Shown: piece after piece, positions 1 through 6,260 of the stretch
Position numbering within the stretch: the stretch's first letter is position 1
Layout of the letters: every line of letters begins with the position of its first letter
Source: Alphaproteobacteria bacterium
GTDB lineage: Bacteria; Pseudomonadota; Alphaproteobacteria; DSM-16000; Inquilinaceae
Direction of reading: 5' to 3'
Assembly (NCBI GenBank): GCA_029263555.1
Contig: JAJUFW010000062.1
Location: 1 to 10,027 of the forward strand
DNA length: 10,027 nt
The notes under the pieces: model-generated
The model's input: only the letters and a program-made list of their open reading frames with translations
Told to the model about the DNA's origin: nothing
The model's database searches: none
Translations under genes and position numbers: made by a program

Positions 1-1380
1 GGAGCCAAGGGCGAGGTCCTCGATCCGGCCACCGGCGGCGTTGTCGCCACGATTCCCCATGCGACGGCCGAAGAGCTCGACATGGCTCTGGCGGCCGCGG
101 AGTCCGGCTTCCGCACCTGGCGCGACACACCGGCCTTCGATCGCGCGGCCCTGATGAGGGCCGCAGCCGCCAATCTGCGCAGGGACGTCGAAGCGACGGC
201 GGCCGTCATCACCCGCGAACAGGGCAAGCCGCTGGCGGAGGCGCGGTCCGAAGTGCTCGGCTCGGCCGACATGCTGGACTGGTATGCCGAGGAATGCCGG
301 CGCGCCTATGGCCGGATCATCCCGAGCCGGGCCCCGAATGTCGTACAATCCGTCCTGCTGGAGCCCGTCGGCCCCGTCGCCGCGTTCACGCCCTGGAATT
401 TCCCCGTCTCGGAACCGCTTCAGAAGATCGCGGGCGCGCTTGCCGCGGGCTGCTCCATTATCGTCAAGCCGTCCGAGGAAACGCCGGCGAGCTGCCTGGC
501 GATCGCCCGGGCATTCCATGAAGCCGGCCTGCCGGCGGGCGTCCTCAACGTCGTCTTCGGCGTTCCCGACGACATCTCCAGACATCTCATCGCATCGCCC
601 GTCATCCGGATGGTGACGTTCACGGGCTCGACCGGGGTCGGCAGCCATCTGGCATCGCTCGCGGCCGCGGGCGTGAAGCCCTGCCTTCTGGAGCTCGGCG
701 GGCATGCACCGGTCATCGTGTGCGACGACGTGGAGGTCGAAAAGATCCTGCCCCGCATCGTGAAGGCGAAATTCCGCAACGCCGGCCAAGTCTGCACGTC
801 GCCCACCCGCTTCTTCGTCCAGGAGAAGGTCTATGGCGAGTTCGTCGAGAAGTTCTCCGCAGCGGCAGGTGCCATCCGGATCGGCAACGGTCTCGACGAG
901 AACACGCAGATGGGACCGCTTGCGAATGAGCGCCGCATCGACGCGCTGACGTCGCTCACCGAGGACGCGGTCCGTCGCGGCGCCCGGCTCGTGACCGGGG
1001 GCAGTCGCGCCGGCAACGAGGGACATTTCTGGAAGCCGACCGTGCTGGCGGAGGTCCCGGCGGATGCCCGCATCATGAGCGAGGAACCCTTCGGGCCGAT
1101 CGTCCCGATCGTCCCGTTCGATAGCCTCGAGGATGCCGTTAGGCGCGCGAACGACGTGGACTACGGTCTGGCGGCCTACGCCTTCACGAGTTCTGCGTCG
1201 AGGAGCGCCTATCTCGCCCGGTCGTTCGACAGCGGCAACGTCTCCCTGAACCATTTCGGCCTCGCCATGCCGGAAACGCCGTTCGGCGGCACGAAGGCCA
1301 GCGGCTATGGTCGGGAGGGCGGAAGCGAAGGCCTCCTTGCCTACAGCCGGGTCAAATTTGTTTCCCAGCTCCTCTCATAG
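1..1380 (+). CDS. NAD(P)-dependent aldehyde dehydrogenase, succinate-semialdehyde dehydrogenase-like (5' partial)
   Basis: This enzyme oxidises an aldehyde to the carboxylic acid in the cytoplasm. The frame is open from base 1, and the first codons already read like an ALDH N-terminus (GEVLDPATGG), so the true start lies upstream. 459 residues are visible against a usual 475-490, so about 20 are missing; the in-frame ATG at 82 is internal. Counting from base 1, visible ALDH features are the oxyanion Asn133 in FTPWNFP, Lys156 and Glu159 in KPSEETP (the Glu favours NAD+), the Rossmann motif FTGSTGVG (207-214), the general base Glu231 in LELGGH, the nucleophile Cys265 in GQVCTSPTR, and EEPFGP (361-366). 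It has a single Cys here rather than the CxC of E. coli GabD, so succinate semialdehyde is only one possible substrate; other semialdehydes fit. It is the first visible gene of the catabolic run, 47 bases before the regulator gene. Confidence 0.93.
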   Translation, partial: GAKGEVLDPATGGVVATIPHATAEELDMALAAAESGFRTWRDTPAFDRAALMRAAAANLRRDVEATAAVITREQGKPLAEARSEVLGSADMLDWYAEECRRAYGRIIPSRAPNVVQSVLLEPVGPVAAFTPWNFPVSEPLQKIAGALAAGCSIIVKPSEETPASCLAIARAFHEAGLPAGVLNVVFGVPDDISRHLIASPVIRMVTFTGSTGVGSHLASLAAAGVKPCLLELGGHAPVIVCDDVEVEKILPRIVKAKFRNAGQVCTSPTRFFVQEKVYGEFVEKFSAAAGAIRIGNGLDENTQMGPLANERRIDALTSLTEDAVRRGARLVTGGSRAGNEGHFWKPTVLAEVPADARIMSEEPFGPIVPIVPFDSLEDAVRRANDVDYGLAAYAFTSSASRSAYLARSFDSGNVSLNHFGLAMPETPFGGTKASGYGREGGSEGLLAYSRVKFVSQLLS

Positions 1381-1397
1381 GACCGTTAAGTACTCCC

Positions 1398-1411
1398 TTG
1401 AAACGGTTCAA
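1398..1411. promoter_or_regulatory. Inverted repeat, candidate operator for the RpiR-family regulator
   Basis: TTGAA-N4-TTCAA is a perfect inverted repeat in the 47-base gap between the aldehyde dehydrogenase and regulator genes, ending 16 bases before the chosen ATG. It interlocks with a second inverted pair, ACCGTT (1382-1387) and AACGGT (1402-1407). A dyad directly in front of a regulator's own start is typical of autoregulation. I saw no other copy of TTGAA-N4-TTCAA in the window. No convincing -35/-10 pair at proper spacing was found around it. That the RpiR protein binds here is inference. Confidence 0.4.
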
Positions 1412-1427
1412 AGGTCTGGAGAGACAA

Positions 1428-2303
1428 ATGGCCGATGAAGAGGTTACGGAGAAGATCAAACGTTCCTTCGATACGCTGAGCCATCAGCTTCGGATCGCTG
1501 CGGACTACGCCTTATCCCATCCCGAGGAAATCGCTCTCAATTCCATGCGCACGGCTGCCGCCAAGGCCGGCGTTCAACCGTCCACGATGCTGCGGCTTGC
1601 CCGCGAGCTCTCGTTCCCCGGTTACGGCGAATTCCGGCAACGCTTCCAGAACTGGCTGACCGGCCGCGGCAATCCGACCCTGGGCAGCCGGGCGCAGGCG
1701 CTTCGCGATCGGGGCAAGCGCGGCGCGACATCGACTCTCGTCGACGAAATGATCGACGCCGATGTTGACAACCTGAAGAAGACCTTCGCCAACATCAAGC
1801 CCGAAGACCTGAAGGCCGCACGGGACCTCATCGACAAGAGCCGGCGGGTCTATATCGTCGGCAACAGAAGCCTTTTTCCGGCGGCGTTCTGCTTCCACTA
1901 CACGGCAAGCCTGCTGAGCGACAAGTTCGTCCTGGTCAGCGGCCTCGGCGGCACGGCTGCGGATGAGCTGCGAAGCGCCACCGCCAAGGACGTGCTCATC
2001 GCCTTCGGCTATCGCCCGTACACTCGCGCAACCATCCAGGCTGTGCGCTTCGCCGCTCGCCAGCAGACCCCCATTGTCGCCGTGACGGACAGCGTGCTGT
2101 CGCCGCTCGCGCGCGACGCGGCGGTGACCCTGCCGGTCGCCAATTCATCCCCCTTCGTTTTCGATTCCATCGTCCCGGCCGTCGAGCTGGGGCAGGTCTT
2201 GGCAGGGCTGATCATCGCTGCCCAGAAGGCCGACAGGCTGTCCGAGGCCCTCGCGCGCAGCGAAGCTCAGCTCAAGGAATTCAGCGTCTATGCGGAAGAA
2301 TAG
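1428..2303 (+). CDS. MurR/RpiR-family transcriptional regulator
   Basis: A cytoplasmic DNA-binding regulator with the classic RpiR layout. An N-terminal helix-turn-helix domain covers about residues 1-80, with the recognition region near VQPSTMLRLARELSFPGYGE (49-68). A C-terminal SIS domain covers about 128-265 (VYIVGNRS at 141-148, then the SGLGG and VTDS segments), the fold that binds phosphosugars or other small acidic ligands in this family. Length is 291 residues, normal for the family. I chose the ATG at 1428 because GGAG (1418-1421) sits 6 bases upstream and the protein then begins as family members do. An upstream in-frame TTG at 1398 would lie inside the inverted repeat and has no good ribosome site. 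Its place inside the enzyme run makes it the probable local regulator. The ligand is unknown and may well not be a sugar, since the neighbouring enzymes handle amino and keto acids. Confidence 0.92.
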   Translation: MADEEVTEKIKRSFDTLSHQLRIAADYALSHPEEIALNSMRTAAAKAGVQPSTMLRLARELSFPGYGEFRQRFQNWLTGRGNPTLGSRAQALRDRGKRGATSTLVDEMIDADVDNLKKTFANIKPEDLKAARDLIDKSRRVYIVGNRSLFPAAFCFHYTASLLSDKFVLVSGLGGTAADELRSATAKDVLIAFGYRPYTRATIQAVRFAARQQTPIVAVTDSVLSPLARDAAVTLPVANSSPFVFDSIVPAVELGQVLAGLIIAAQKADRLSEALARSEAQLKEFSVYAEE

Positions 2304-2315
2304 GTCAGGCAGGCC

Positions 2316-3575
2316 ATGAACGGGGCGAAACGGGGCGGCGTCACGGTTATCGGGGGCGGCATCATCGGCACGGTGTGCGCCAATTATCTGCAGCGCGAAG
2401 GGCACACCGTCACGCTGATCGACCGCAACGGCGGCGATCCCGACGAGATGTGCTCCTTCGGAAACACCGGGGGCGTCAGCCCCGCCTCGGTCGTACCGAT
2501 CGCAACGCCCGGCATGATCAAGGACGTGGTCAAGTGGCTGATGGACCCCCTTGGCCCGCTGCATATCCGCTGGTCCTATCTTCCGGCGTGCCTTCCCTGG
2601 CTGATCCGCTTTCTTCGTCAGAGTTCGCCCGAGCGCGTGCGGGCCATCTCGAAGGCTCTCGCCAGCCTCAACCGGGAGACGTTCGAAGCCTACGACCCGC
2701 TTCTCAAGGAGGCTGGGCTCCAGCATCTCTTCAAGCGTACGGGGCAGCTCTTCGTCTACAGAAGCGAGGACGGACCCGAGCATGACAGGTTTGCGATCGA
2801 CCTGAAGCGCCAGGTCGGCCTGCCGATCGAGATCCTGGGCGCCGAAGAGATCAGGGAGATCGAGCCCGCCATCTCGCCGGAGTTCCGCAAGGCCCACTTC
2901 ATTCCCGGCCACGGTCACTGCACGAACCCCTATGGGCTCGTGAAGGGCCTTGCCGATCATTTCGTCCGGCGGGGCGGCACGCTGCTGCGCGAGACCGTGA
3001 CGGGCTGGGACATCGGACCCGAGGGCCCCCGGGGTTTGAGGACCGCATCCGGCAGGTCGATCGAGGTCGACAAGGTCGTGATCGCCGCCGGCGCCTGGAG
3101 CAATGCGCTCATCGAGCCGCTCGGCCATCGCGTTCCCCTGGAAAGCCATCGCGGCTATCACGTCACCCTGTCGGATCCCGGCGTCGCCCCGCGGATCATG
3201 ACGCTCTCCGCCGACGACAAGATCGCGCTCACGCCCATGGACATGGGCTTGCGTCTCGCCGGCAATGTCGAACTCGCGGGCCTGGACGCGGCCCCGAATT
3301 TCGAGCGGGCGCGCAAGCTCCTGCGCATCGGCGAGCGCGTCTTTCCGGGGCTGAAGACGGCGAAGTTCACGGAATGGATGGGCCATCGCCCCTGCCTGCC
3401 CGACAGCCTGCCCGTGATCGGCCGCTCCCCGAAGCACGCCAACGTCTTCCTGGCCTTCGGCCATGGCCATCAGGGCCTGATCGGCGCCTCGAAGACGGGC
3501 CAGGTGCTGGCCGAGATCATCGCGGGCCGACCCGCATCGATCGATCTCCGGCCCTTCCGTGTCGATCGCTTCTGA
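2316..3575 (+). CDS. DadA-like FAD-dependent D-amino acid dehydrogenase (DAO family)
   Basis: A flavoenzyme that should oxidise an amine or amino acid to the imine, and so to a 2-oxo acid, passing electrons to the respiratory chain or oxygen. It has 419 residues, the usual DadA size. The FAD-binding Rossmann motif GGGIIG is at 13-18 with the ribose-binding Asp36 (TLIDR). It is followed by a CSFGNTGG segment (46-53), which matches the DadA-type SANAGQ region. The DAO C-terminal FAD-contact segments are GHRPCLPDSLPVIG (356-369) and FGHGHQGLIGA (381-391). No signal peptide or membrane segment is evident, so it is cytoplasmic or loosely bound to the inner membrane. It starts 12 bases after the regulator stop with a weak ribosome site. 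DAO-family specificity cannot be read from sequence: D-amino acids, hydroxyproline-type imino acids or N-methylated amino acids such as sarcosine are all possible. Confidence 0.88.
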   Translation: MNGAKRGGVTVIGGGIIGTVCANYLQREGHTVTLIDRNGGDPDEMCSFGNTGGVSPASVVPIATPGMIKDVVKWLMDPLGPLHIRWSYLPACLPWLIRFLRQSSPERVRAISKALASLNRETFEAYDPLLKEAGLQHLFKRTGQLFVYRSEDGPEHDRFAIDLKRQVGLPIEILGAEEIREIEPAISPEFRKAHFIPGHGHCTNPYGLVKGLADHFVRRGGTLLRETVTGWDIGPEGPRGLRTASGRSIEVDKVVIAAGAWSNALIEPLGHRVPLESHRGYHVTLSDPGVAPRIMTLSADDKIALTPMDMGLRLAGNVELAGLDAAPNFERARKLLRIGERVFPGLKTAKFTEWMGHRPCLPDSLPVIGRSPKHANVFLAFGHGHQGLIGASKTGQVLAEIIAGRPASIDLRPFRVDRF

Positions 3576-3596
3576 CCCGGTCGCCAACATCCAGAA

Positions 3597-3602
3597 GGAG
3601 GA
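3597..3602 (+). promoter_or_regulatory. Strong ribosome binding site of the aldolase gene
   Basis: GGAGGA, part of a longer AAGGAGGA match to the 16S rRNA tail, lies 6 bases before the ATG at 3609. It is the best Shine-Dalgarno in the + strand run and fixes the aldolase start. It suggests the aldolase is translated more strongly than its neighbours. Confidence 0.75.
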
Positions 3603-3608
3603 ACCGTC

Positions 3609-4406
3609 ATGGACCGCCCCGTCACCTTCCAGCCGAACCGGATCCGCGAAAAGATGAAGTCGGGCAAGCTGATCGCGGGAAGCGTCATCTCCACGATGCA
3701 TCCCGGCATGATGCATGCCGCCGCCTTTGCGGGACTGGATTTCATCCGCATCGACGCCGAGCACCAGTGGGTGCGGGACGAACGGATGGAGTTCGTCATC
3801 CAGACCGCCGTCAATCACGGCGTCTGCCCGATCGTCCGCGTCGACCGGGACGACCATTACATGCCCCGGAAGATCCTGGAGCTGGGCGCGGGCGGCATCA
3901 TCTTCCCGCAGATGAGGACCGTGGAGGACGTCGTCCGATCGGTCCGGACGACGAAGTTCCCGCCGCGGGGAATCCGGGGCTACAGCAGCATCTGCTGGTC
4001 CGGCGGCTGGGGCGCCAAGAGCGGCGCCGACTGGGTCAAATGGTGCGATACCGAGCCCCTGGTCGGCATCATGATCGAGTCGGCCGAGACGGAATCCTGC
4101 CTCGAGGAGATGATCGCCGTGGACGGGGTGGACTTCGTCCTCTTCGGACAGGCGGACTATTCGATGTCTCTCGGCTTCGGCCGTCCGAACACCAACCATC
4201 CCGACGTCCAGGGCGCCCTCAAGAAAACGATCGCCGCCGCCCGCAAGCACGGCCGATCGGTCATGATGGGCTTCGGCACCAGCAATGAGGACATCCTCAA
4301 GTACAGCGAGATGGGCGTGACCATGCTGGAGCTCGATCACGATATCGGGATCACCCGCGCCGTGTGGTCGGACAGGGTGGATTTCATCGAGAGCCTGCAG
4401 CGCTAA
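3609..4406 (+). CDS. HpcH/HpaI-family class II (metal-dependent) aldolase
   Basis: A cytoplasmic TIM-barrel aldolase of the family that reversibly cleaves 4-hydroxy-2-oxo acids to pyruvate and an aldehyde. Length is 265 residues, standard for HpaI/GarL relatives (250-270). The expected active-site residues are present: general-base His52 in DAEHQ, pyruvate-binding Arg77 in VRVDR, metal ligand Glu157 in IMIES, and metal ligand Asp183 in GQADYS. The family barrel segments GAGGIIFPQ (93-101) and PPRGIRGY (118-125) are also recognisable. Most relatives have GP/GN-D-L-S around the second ligand; here it is GQADYS, with Gln-Ala and Tyr in place of the usual residues, so the pocket may differ. It lies 33 bases after the flavoenzyme gene. 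It would act on the 2-oxo acid that enzyme could make, or run as a hydroxypyruvate-type aldolase; the substrate is not known. Confidence 0.9.
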   Translation: MDRPVTFQPNRIREKMKSGKLIAGSVISTMHPGMMHAAAFAGLDFIRIDAEHQWVRDERMEFVIQTAVNHGVCPIVRVDRDDHYMPRKILELGAGGIIFPQMRTVEDVVRSVRTTKFPPRGIRGYSSICWSGGWGAKSGADWVKWCDTEPLVGIMIESAETESCLEEMIAVDGVDFVLFGQADYSMSLGFGRPNTNHPDVQGALKKTIAAARKHGRSVMMGFGTSNEDILKYSEMGVTMLELDHDIGITRAVWSDRVDFIESLQR

Positions 4407-4423
4407 GAACGGGATCCCGATCG

Positions 4424-5386
4424 ATGGTCAGGCCACGCGTTGTTCTTTCGCGGCACTTTCCGGACAATGTGGAACGCAAGGCTCAGGAGCTGTTCGACGC
4501 TGTCCTGAATCCCGACGACCGCAAGCTGACCCGGGAAGAGCTCTCGGCCCTTTGCCGCGATGCCGACGGGCTCCTCTGCACGGTGGGCGATCCGGTCGAC
4601 GCTGCGTTGATCGGCGCGTTGCCTGACCGGCTGCGGGTGATCGCCAGCTTCTCGGTCGGGGTCGACCATATCGATGTCGACGCCGCCAAAGCGCGCGGCA
4701 TCACCGTCACCAATACGCCGGACGTCCTCACGGACGCGACCGCCGACATCGCGATTCTCCTGATGCTCGGCGCCGCCCGCCGCGCGAGCGAGGGGGACAG
4801 GCTGGTCCGGGAAGGCCTGTGGCAAGGCTGGACGCCGACCCACATGATGGGCAGCCATGTCAGCGGCAAGCGGCTCGGCATCGTCGGGATGGGCCGGATC
4901 GGGCTGGCCGTTGCCAAGCGGGCGATGGGCTTCGACATGACGGTCCATTGCCTCGCACGCCGCGTTCCGGACCGTGCCCCGTCGGGCATCACGGTGCACA
5001 CCGACGAGGAACGCTTCCTGAAGGAATGCGACGTTCTTTCGCTTCACATACCGCTGACCGCCGATACCCGCGGCTGGCTCAACGCTGCGCGAATTGCGAA
5101 GCTTCCGGAAGGCGCGATCGTCGTCAACACCGCCCGCGGCGAGGTCGTGGACGAAGCGGCGCTGATCGACGCGCTCCGGTCCGGTCGCGTTGCGGCGGCC
5201 GGCCTCGACGTCTTCGCCGGCGAACCCCGGGTCAATCCGGAGCTGCGTGCGTGTCCGAACACCTTTCTCCTGCCCCATCTGGGGAGCGCAACGACCGAGA
5301 CGCGATCGGCGATGGGATATCGCGCGATCGAGAATCTGCAGGCGTTCTTCGAGGGGAGGACACCGCGCGACGTCGTCGGCCGGTAG
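4424..5386 (+). CDS. D-isomer-specific 2-hydroxyacid dehydrogenase (glyoxylate/hydroxypyruvate reductase-like)
   Basis: A cytoplasmic dehydrogenase interconverting a D-2-hydroxy acid and its 2-oxo acid. It has 320 residues, as is usual. The cofactor domain is inserted at about 100-285, with GMGRIG (155-160) as the Rossmann motif. The strand-2 end reads CLARR with Arg179-Arg180 instead of an acidic residue, which points to NADP(H). The catalytic triad is complete: Arg238 in NTARGE, Glu267 in FAGEP, and His285 in LLPHLGSAT. SVGVDHID (77-84) is the usual substrate-side loop. I chose the ATG at 4424, 17 bases after the aldolase stop, because the protein then begins MVRPRVVL like relatives. An upstream in-frame GTG at 4364 would overlap the aldolase and add 20 unrelated residues. 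The ribosome site is weak, so translational coupling to the aldolase gene is plausible. It could reduce glyoxylate, hydroxypyruvate or another 2-oxo product of the pathway. Confidence 0.92.
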   Translation: MVRPRVVLSRHFPDNVERKAQELFDAVLNPDDRKLTREELSALCRDADGLLCTVGDPVDAALIGALPDRLRVIASFSVGVDHIDVDAAKARGITVTNTPDVLTDATADIAILLMLGAARRASEGDRLVREGLWQGWTPTHMMGSHVSGKRLGIVGMGRIGLAVAKRAMGFDMTVHCLARRVPDRAPSGITVHTDEERFLKECDVLSLHIPLTADTRGWLNAARIAKLPEGAIVVNTARGEVVDEAALIDALRSGRVAAAGLDVFAGEPRVNPELRACPNTFLLPHLGSATTETRSAMGYRAIENLQAFFEGRTPRDVVGR

Positions 5387-5406
5387 CTTCCCCCGGGGAA
5401 TCCGCT

Positions 5407-5412
5407 GAGGAG
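5407..5412 (+). promoter_or_regulatory. Ribosome binding site supporting a TTG start for the BKACE gene
   Basis: GAGGAG lies 5 bases before the TTG at 5418. No ATG in frame lies near the conserved N-terminus. The next in-frame starts, TTG at 5427 and GTG at 5433, are 14 and 20 bases from this site, too far for efficient use. The site therefore decides the start. Confidence 0.65.
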
Positions 5413-5417
5413 CCGAA

Positions 5418-6248
5418 TTGAGACCATTGCCCGTGGCCATCGCTTCGGCGCCCAACGGCGCCCGGCGCACGACATCCGATCATCCGAACCTTCCCGTCAC
5501 GATCGACCGGATCGCCAGGACCGCCGCCGAGGTGAAGGAGGCGGGCGCCGCCATGATTCACGTCCATGTGCGCGATCGGGAGCAGCGGCACATTCTCGAT
5601 GCGGATCTCTACCGCACGGCGATCGCTGCGATCCGGCGCGCTGCGGGCCGCGAGATCATCACGCAGATCACCACGGAATCGGTCGGCCGGTATTCGGCTG
5701 CGGAGCAGATGGCCGTCGTGGAGGCCGTGCGCCCGGAGGCCGTTTCGATCGCCTTGCGGGAAATCGCGCCGACCGAAGACGATCGGGGCGCGGCATCCCG
5801 CTTCCTGCGGTCGCTCAGCGGGCGCGGCGCCGCCCTGCAGATCATCATCTATGACGAAAGGGATGCCGCAAGGCTGGACGCCTGGGCCGATGACGGCGAC
5901 ATCGATCCGGCGCTGGTATCGATCCTCTACGTCCTTGGCCGCTATCACCCGCCGCTCACGGCGTCGCCACGCGATCTGCTGGCCTTCGCGCCCCATTCCC
6001 GAACCCGGTTCCGGGACTGGATGGTATGCGCGTTCGGCCCGGCCGAAAGGCCGTGCGGGATGTTCGCGGCCCTGCTCGGCGGCGATGTCCGGATCGGGTT
6101 CGAGAACAACATCGCCCGCCCCGACGGCACCCTCGCCGCGAGCAACGCCGAGGCGGTCGCGTCCATGAGCGAAGCCATCCGGGCGGCCGGCCTCCGGGTC
6201 GCCAGCGCGGATGATCTCCGCAACCGATGGGCCCTGACGATGAACTGA
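5418..6248 (+). CDS. BKACE family (DUF849) beta-keto acid cleavage enzyme
   Basis: A cytoplasmic zinc-dependent TIM-barrel enzyme of the family whose founder, 3-keto-5-aminohexanoate cleavage enzyme (Kce), converts a beta-keto acid plus acetyl-CoA into acetoacetate plus a new CoA thioester. Length is 276 residues, as usual. Zinc ligands His48 and His50 in HVHVRD and Glu229 in RIGFEN are present, as is Arg225, equivalent to Kce Arg226. The N-terminal strand reads APNGARR, with Arg16 where Kce has Glu14 (ITGAE), and Asn230 follows the zinc Glu where Kce has Asp231. Both positions line the Kce active site (from memory), so the substrate should differ from 3-keto-5-aminohexanoate. Known family substrates include dehydrocarnitine, beta-ketoglutarate and other 3-oxo acids. 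Translation starts at a TTG with a good ribosome site. The next gene, an SDR, could supply the 3-oxo acid. Confidence 0.9.
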   Translation: MRPLPVAIASAPNGARRTTSDHPNLPVTIDRIARTAAEVKEAGAAMIHVHVRDREQRHILDADLYRTAIAAIRRAAGREIITQITTESVGRYSAAEQMAVVEAVRPEAVSIALREIAPTEDDRGAASRFLRSLSGRGAALQIIIYDERDAARLDAWADDGDIDPALVSILYVLGRYHPPLTASPRDLLAFAPHSRTRFRDWMVCAFGPAERPCGMFAALLGGDVRIGFENNIARPDGTLAASNAEAVASMSEAIRAAGLRVASADDLRNRWALTMN

Positions 6249-6260
6249 GAGGGGGAAACG

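Noticed and set aside
1358..1391. Possible sigma-70 promoter elements (TTGTTT with TCATAG or TTAAGT) before the regulator gene
   Set aside because: Spacers are about 11 or 22 bases, outside the workable 16-19 range.
2145..4340. 731-codon open frame on the minus strand opposite the flavoenzyme and aldolase genes
   Set aside because: It is antisense to three well-supported genes, its translation is low-complexity in style (rich in D, R, G, A, H) with no recognisable domain, and such long mirror frames are common in GC-rich coding DNA because stop codons are rare opposite biased third positions.
4410..4419. Perfect palindrome CGGGATCCCG just before the D-2-hydroxyacid dehydrogenase start
   Set aside because: Only 10 bases with no loop, no second copy seen, and it lies in a 17-base gap inside a gene run; chance is the simplest explanation.
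5388..5400. TTCCCC-C-GGGGAA palindrome in the gap before the BKACE gene
   Set aside because: A one-base spacer cannot form a stable terminator loop without opening the stem, no T-tract follows, and the gene run continues 18 bases later.
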